From the NCBI GenBank assembly GCA_903847195.1, contig CAINCZ010000050.1, forward strand, positions 1 to 8,013: a DNA stretch of 8,013 nt, in the 5' to 3' direction. Below the pieces are notes generated by a model, which was given only the letters and a program-made list of their open reading frames with translations, was not told where the DNA came from and searched no databases. The position numbers and the translations under genes are program-made. The stretch is from an uncultured Acidobacteriota bacterium. GTDB taxonomy: Bacteria > Acidobacteriota > Terriglobia > Terriglobales > CAINCZ01. This document shows, piece after piece, positions 5,351 through 8,013 of the stretch. Each line of letters starts with the position of its first letter. Within the stretch, counting starts at the first letter, position 1.

Positions 5351-7654
5351 TCAACTCCTTGCTTCGAGCATCAACGACGGCATGCTGCCGGCAACCAGCG
5401 CCGGCAGATCCAGCATATCCGTCACCCGCTGCCGAATCACCGCCGAACCCATGATTCCCGGGCGCGGCGCACAGCCTTCCACCACCACGCCCTGCTCCAC
5501 CACATCTAGGATCCGGTCCACAACCAGCCCCACGCTTTGGCCTCCGCAGGTGTAGACGATCACCTGCAGCGAGTCTTCGGCCTCCGGCGACACCTGCACC
5601 CCCAGCACCTCGGAGATCCGCACCAGCGGCATGATCTCGCCGCGATACTGAACCACCTCTTCCCGCGCCGTGCGTTCAATGGTGCTGGACGAAAACTCCT
5701 CCAGGCGCGCTACCAGTTGCAGCGGCACCGCCATCTGCCCCTGGCTGCCCACCTGGAACACCAGCCAGCTCTTGTGCTTCTGCTCCTGCAGGTCAACACC
5801 GGCCAGCCCGGCCTCGGCCATTCTGCGTTCCTGTTTCTCGGTGACGATGGCCGCCTGCTGGGCCAGTCCCATCACATCCAGAATCAGTGCCACTCTTCCA
5901 TCGCCCATGATCGTCGCCCCGGCAAAGGCGCTGATGCCCTTCAACTGCTTTCCGAGCGGCTTGACCACAATCTCTTCGGTGTCGTTGATCTCGTCCACCA
6001 CCAACCCGAACTGGCGGTCGCCCGCCTGCAGCACGACGATGTTCGTCGCCTCGTCCGCCCCGCGTGTTTCGCCTTTTCCGTAAAGTTGCTGCCGCAGGAA
6101 GACCAGGGGCAACAGTTGCCCGCGCAGGCGATACACGGGAACACCGCGAATGCGCTCGATTCGATCCGCCAGTTCCCCGTCCAGCCGGACCAATTCCAGC
6201 AAGCTGACCTGCGGAATCGCGAAGCGTTCACCGCACGCCGTTACCACCAGCGCGGGAATAATGGCCAGCGTGAGGGGGATCTTGATCTTCAGCGTGGTTC
6301 CCTGACCAGCCGCACTGTAGATGTCGACCGCACCGCCGATGCGCTCGATGTTGGTTCGCACCACATCCATGCCGACGCCTCGGCCGCTGACGTTGGTGAC
6401 TTTTTCCGCCGTCGAGAAACCAGGGCGAAAGACGAGGTTCGTCAATTCGCGGTCCGACATGCGCTCCGCCTGCTCGGCGCTCACTAGCCCGTTGCGCACC
6501 GCCTTCAGGCGCACCCGCTCCAGGTTGATGCCGCTGCCATCATCGCTGATCTCAATATTGACCTGCCCGCCCTCGTGGAAGGCCCGCAGTTTCAGCTTCC
6601 CTTCCAGCGGCTTTCCCGCTGCCCGCCGCTGTTCGGGGCTTTCCAATCCGTGGTCCACCGAGTTGCGGACGATGTGCATCAGCGGGTCTTTGACGGCCTC
6701 GATGATCGTCTTGTCCAGTTCGGTTTCACTGCCTTCCAGTTCCAGCCGGACCTGCTTGCCGACCGAAAGGGCCAGGTCGCGGACAATGCGCGGAAACTTA
6801 TTCCAGATGTTGCCGATCGGTTGCATGCGGGTCTTCATCACCGCCTCCTGCAACTCAGTGGTGATCAGGTTCAGCCGCTGCGCGGTGTTTACAAACACGG
6901 CCTCCCCGCGCGCTTGCGTGAACTGCAAGATCTGGTTGCGGGCCAGCACCAGTTCGCCGACCAGGTCCATCACCTTGTCCAGCAGCCCCACATCCACGCG
7001 CACGTTGTTGGAAGCCTGCGCCAGCCGCGCTTCGTCGTATCCGCCCTGCGGAGCTGCGAACGCCGCTGCCGCCGCCTGGTTCGGTTTTGCTGCGGACGCA
7101 ATCGCTTCCGCCTCCGGCGCTGCCGGGTCCCCTCGTTTTGCCTTCTGCGGTTGAATGGGCGCCGCCACCGCAGCCTGAATGCCGCGCGGCGCGTTGTGAT
7201 CGGGCACGGCGGCCTTGCCGGCCGTGGCTGCATCGAATGTGGCTGGAACAGAAGGAGCAGGGTTCAGCAGTTCGGCGAGCAGATCTTTTACTTCCAGAAA
7301 CTCCCTGTCACTCTCTCCGCCGGTACTCTCGATCTGCTTGAGATACCAGCGCAAGGCGTCGGCCATGGCCAGCAGCGCAGTCGTGATCTGCGGATTCAGC
7401 CGCATCTTGCCGTCGCGCATGCGGCTGAGCAGGTTCTCCCCGCCGTGCGCAACCGACTCCACGCGCCCGAACCCCAGTACGCCGCCGGCACCCTTGATGG
7501 TATGCACCGCCCGGAAAATGGCCGCCAGCAAGGGAGCAGAGTCGGGCTCTTTTTCCAACTCCACCAGGCTGCGGTCCAACTGGTCCAGCAGTTCGTTGCA
7601 CTCCACCAGAAACTCGCGGACGATGTCTTCCATCCCGTCGCTCATAGCCCGCAT
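5351..7654 (-). CDS. cheA: Chemotaxis histidine kinase CheA with two C-terminal CheW-like domains
   Basis: A 767-residue kinase that autophosphorylates and hands phosphate to CheY and CheB. Domains in order: P1 HPt (about 8-130) with phospho-His51 in AVHTIKGAGG; an Ala/Pro-rich linker (about 131-210) with no recognisable P2 CheY-docking domain; P3 dimerisation helices (about 216-285, LLDKVMDLVGELVLARNQ); P4 ATPase with N-box HIVRNSVDHG (Asn331), DDGSGI (371-376), GFSTAEKV and GRGVGMDVV (424-432); a first CheW-like P5 (about 466-600, ERFAIPQVSLLELV); then a second CheW-like domain (about 628-755, WLVFQVGSQGQMAVPLQLV and GEIMPLVRI). The tandem P5 is unlike enteric CheA, which has one, and explains the length despite the lack of P2. 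All catalytic boxes look intact. The ATG at 7654 and the one at 7645 (MSDGMED) are both possible starts; neither has a strong ribosome-binding site. It is the first gene of the operon. Confidence 0.97.
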   Translation of the reverse strand: MRAMSDGMEDIVREFLVECNELLDQLDRSLVELEKEPDSAPLLAAIFRAVHTIKGAGGVLGFGRVESVAHGGENLLSRMRDGKMRLNPQITTALLAMADALRWYLKQIESTGGESDREFLEVKDLLAELLNPAPSVPATFDAATAGKAAVPDHNAPRGIQAAVAAPIQPQKAKRGDPAAPEAEAIASAAKPNQAAAAAFAAPQGGYDEARLAQASNNVRVDVGLLDKVMDLVGELVLARNQILQFTQARGEAVFVNTAQRLNLITTELQEAVMKTRMQPIGNIWNKFPRIVRDLALSVGKQVRLELEGSETELDKTIIEAVKDPLMHIVRNSVDHGLESPEQRRAAGKPLEGKLKLRAFHEGGQVNIEISDDGSGINLERVRLKAVRNGLVSAEQAERMSDRELTNLVFRPGFSTAEKVTNVSGRGVGMDVVRTNIERIGGAVDIYSAAGQGTTLKIKIPLTLAIIPALVVTACGERFAIPQVSLLELVRLDGELADRIERIRGVPVYRLRGQLLPLVFLRQQLYGKGETRGADEATNIVVLQAGDRQFGLVVDEINDTEEIVVKPLGKQLKGISAFAGATIMGDGRVALILDVMGLAQQAAIVTEKQERRMAEAGLAGVDLQEQKHKSWLVFQVGSQGQMAVPLQLVARLEEFSSSTIERTAREEVVQYRGEIMPLVRISEVLGVQVSPEAEDSLQVIVYTCGGQSVGLVVDRILDVVEQGVVVEGCAPRPGIMGSAVIRQRVTDMLDLPALVAGSMPSLMLEARS

Positions 7655-7837
7655 ATCGGCAGGAGCGCACCGCTGCTGTGGTGATATCAGCCGGGCAAGC
7701 CTCGCATTCTCCCAAAATGGAACGTGCGCCGTGCCTATGCCTCGCTCATCGGCCTCCGCTGCCAGCCCGCCGATCCTGGCGAAGGCGAATCCTCGGCCAC
7801 ATCGACGGAGTCAAACCATGCGTGAGGTTCGGGGAAA

Positions 7838-7945
7838 ATGCAGAGACTCCAGTTGGGTGATTTCGAGCTGACCGTCCTTTCCGACGGCAACTACGAACTG
7901 TGGCGATCACCTGAAATCGAAGCGGCGGGAGAGCGGGCGGCCTGA
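7838..7945 (+). pseudogene. N-terminal remnant of a metallo-beta-lactamase-fold protein
   Basis: A 35-codon frame opens with ATG, 4 nt after GGGG as a possible ribosome-binding site. Its first 21 residues, including LQLGDFELTVLSDGNYEL, match the N-terminal strands of MBL-fold hydrolases as I remember them (LGDxxLTVLSDGxYxL, normally followed by DGGAMFG). After residue 21 (base 7900) the match stops. The next 14 codons, starting WRSPEIEAAGERAA, look unrelated and end in TGA. No HxHxDH zinc motif or later domain is found in any plus-strand frame before the window ends, although only about 70 nt remain. I infer a gene truncated by deletion or rearrangement near base 7901. A short real peptide, or a chance likeness over 21 residues, cannot be excluded. 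It is divergent from cheA. Confidence 0.45.
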
Positions 7946-7962
7946 GCGTTGCCAAGTCTTGA

Positions 7963-7995
7963 CGGAGGTAGCGCGGTGCACGGAAGTAGCGGTGC
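7963..7995. repeat. Imperfect tandem direct repeat near window end
   Basis: Two adjoining units, CGGAGGTAGCGCGGTGCA (7963-7980) and CGGAAGTAGCGGTGC (7981-7995), match over their length with one substitution and a 2-nt gap. They are followed by CGGGTGCCC. The pair lies just beyond the metallo-beta-lactamase remnant and could be part of a dispersed intergenic element that continues outside the window, or a chance duplication. Confidence 0.35.
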
Positions 7996-8013
7996 CGGGT
8001 GCCCAAACCTCAA

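Larger units (their letters stand above)
7655..8013. other. Region upstream of cheA with no intact gene
   Basis: This stretch should contain the promoter for the che operon, but I see no convincing sigma-70, sigma-28 or sigma-54 site on the minus strand. A TTGACT (7814-7809) has only a poor partner, GATTCG, 17 nt on. The plus strand carries a short metallo-beta-lactamase-like remnant at 7838-7945, followed by an imperfect tandem repeat near the window end. Other open frames here lack family resemblance and look like shadows of GC-rich sequence. Confidence 0.5.

Noticed and set aside
7786..7814. Possible cheA promoter: TTGACT with GATTCG at 17 nt on the minus strand
   Set aside because: The -10 half matches only 2 of 6 consensus positions, so it is not better than chance.
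1..8013. Sigma-54 (-24/-12) promoters, CRISPR arrays, tRNA genes and insertion sequences
   Set aside because: Scanned by eye on both strands; no TGGCA-N5-TTGC pair with correct spacing, no regular spaced repeats, no tRNA cloverleaf and no transposase-like frame was found.

Overview
The window is a GC-rich bacterial chromosome segment in which every intact gene lies on the minus strand. Its core (about 7.65 kb down to 2.58 kb) is a compact chemotaxis-type operon, read right to left as cheA, cheW, cheY, cheB, cheR. Spacing is tight: 2 nt between cheA and cheW, 60 nt to cheY, cheY and cheB abutting, and a 4-nt ATGA overlap between cheB and cheR. No methyl-accepting receptor, CheZ, CheC or CheD gene and no flagellar or pilus gene is visible, so what the pathway senses and drives (flagella, type IV pili or another output) cannot be read from this window. 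The overall style (GC-rich, tandem-CheW CheA, bEBP with an FGFLRGAFTGA segment) reminds me of soil Acidobacteriota, but that is an impression and not a demonstrated assignment.

Downstream in the same orientation are two transcription-type regulators that both depart from the textbook. The first is an OmpR/PhoB-family protein whose phospho-acceptor Asp position appears to be Asn. The second is a sigma-54 activator (bEBP) with an intact AAA+ motor and GAFTGA loop, a degenerate N-terminal receiver and no C-terminal Fis-type helix-turn-helix. They are separated from cheR by 126 nt, which contains a stem-loop, and from each other by 58 nt. They may be part of the che output or a separate unit.

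The left edge holds the first 69 codons of a corrinoid (B12-binding) protein of the methyltransferase/MtbC type, with its own plausible sigma-70 promoter (a perfect TTGACA). The right edge, upstream of cheA, has no intact gene. It holds a 21-residue N-terminal remnant resembling a metallo-beta-lactamase-fold protein on the plus strand, which breaks off into unrelated sequence, and an imperfect tandem repeat at the very end.

Inferred workflow: CheA, coupled through CheW and its own two CheW-like domains, phosphorylates CheY (motor or other output) and CheB (receptor demethylation), while CheR methylates receptors encoded elsewhere. The two atypical regulators may couple this pathway to gene expression, but nothing in the sequence proves that link. 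The most unusual elements are the CheA with a duplicated CheW domain and the pair of non-canonical regulators next to it.
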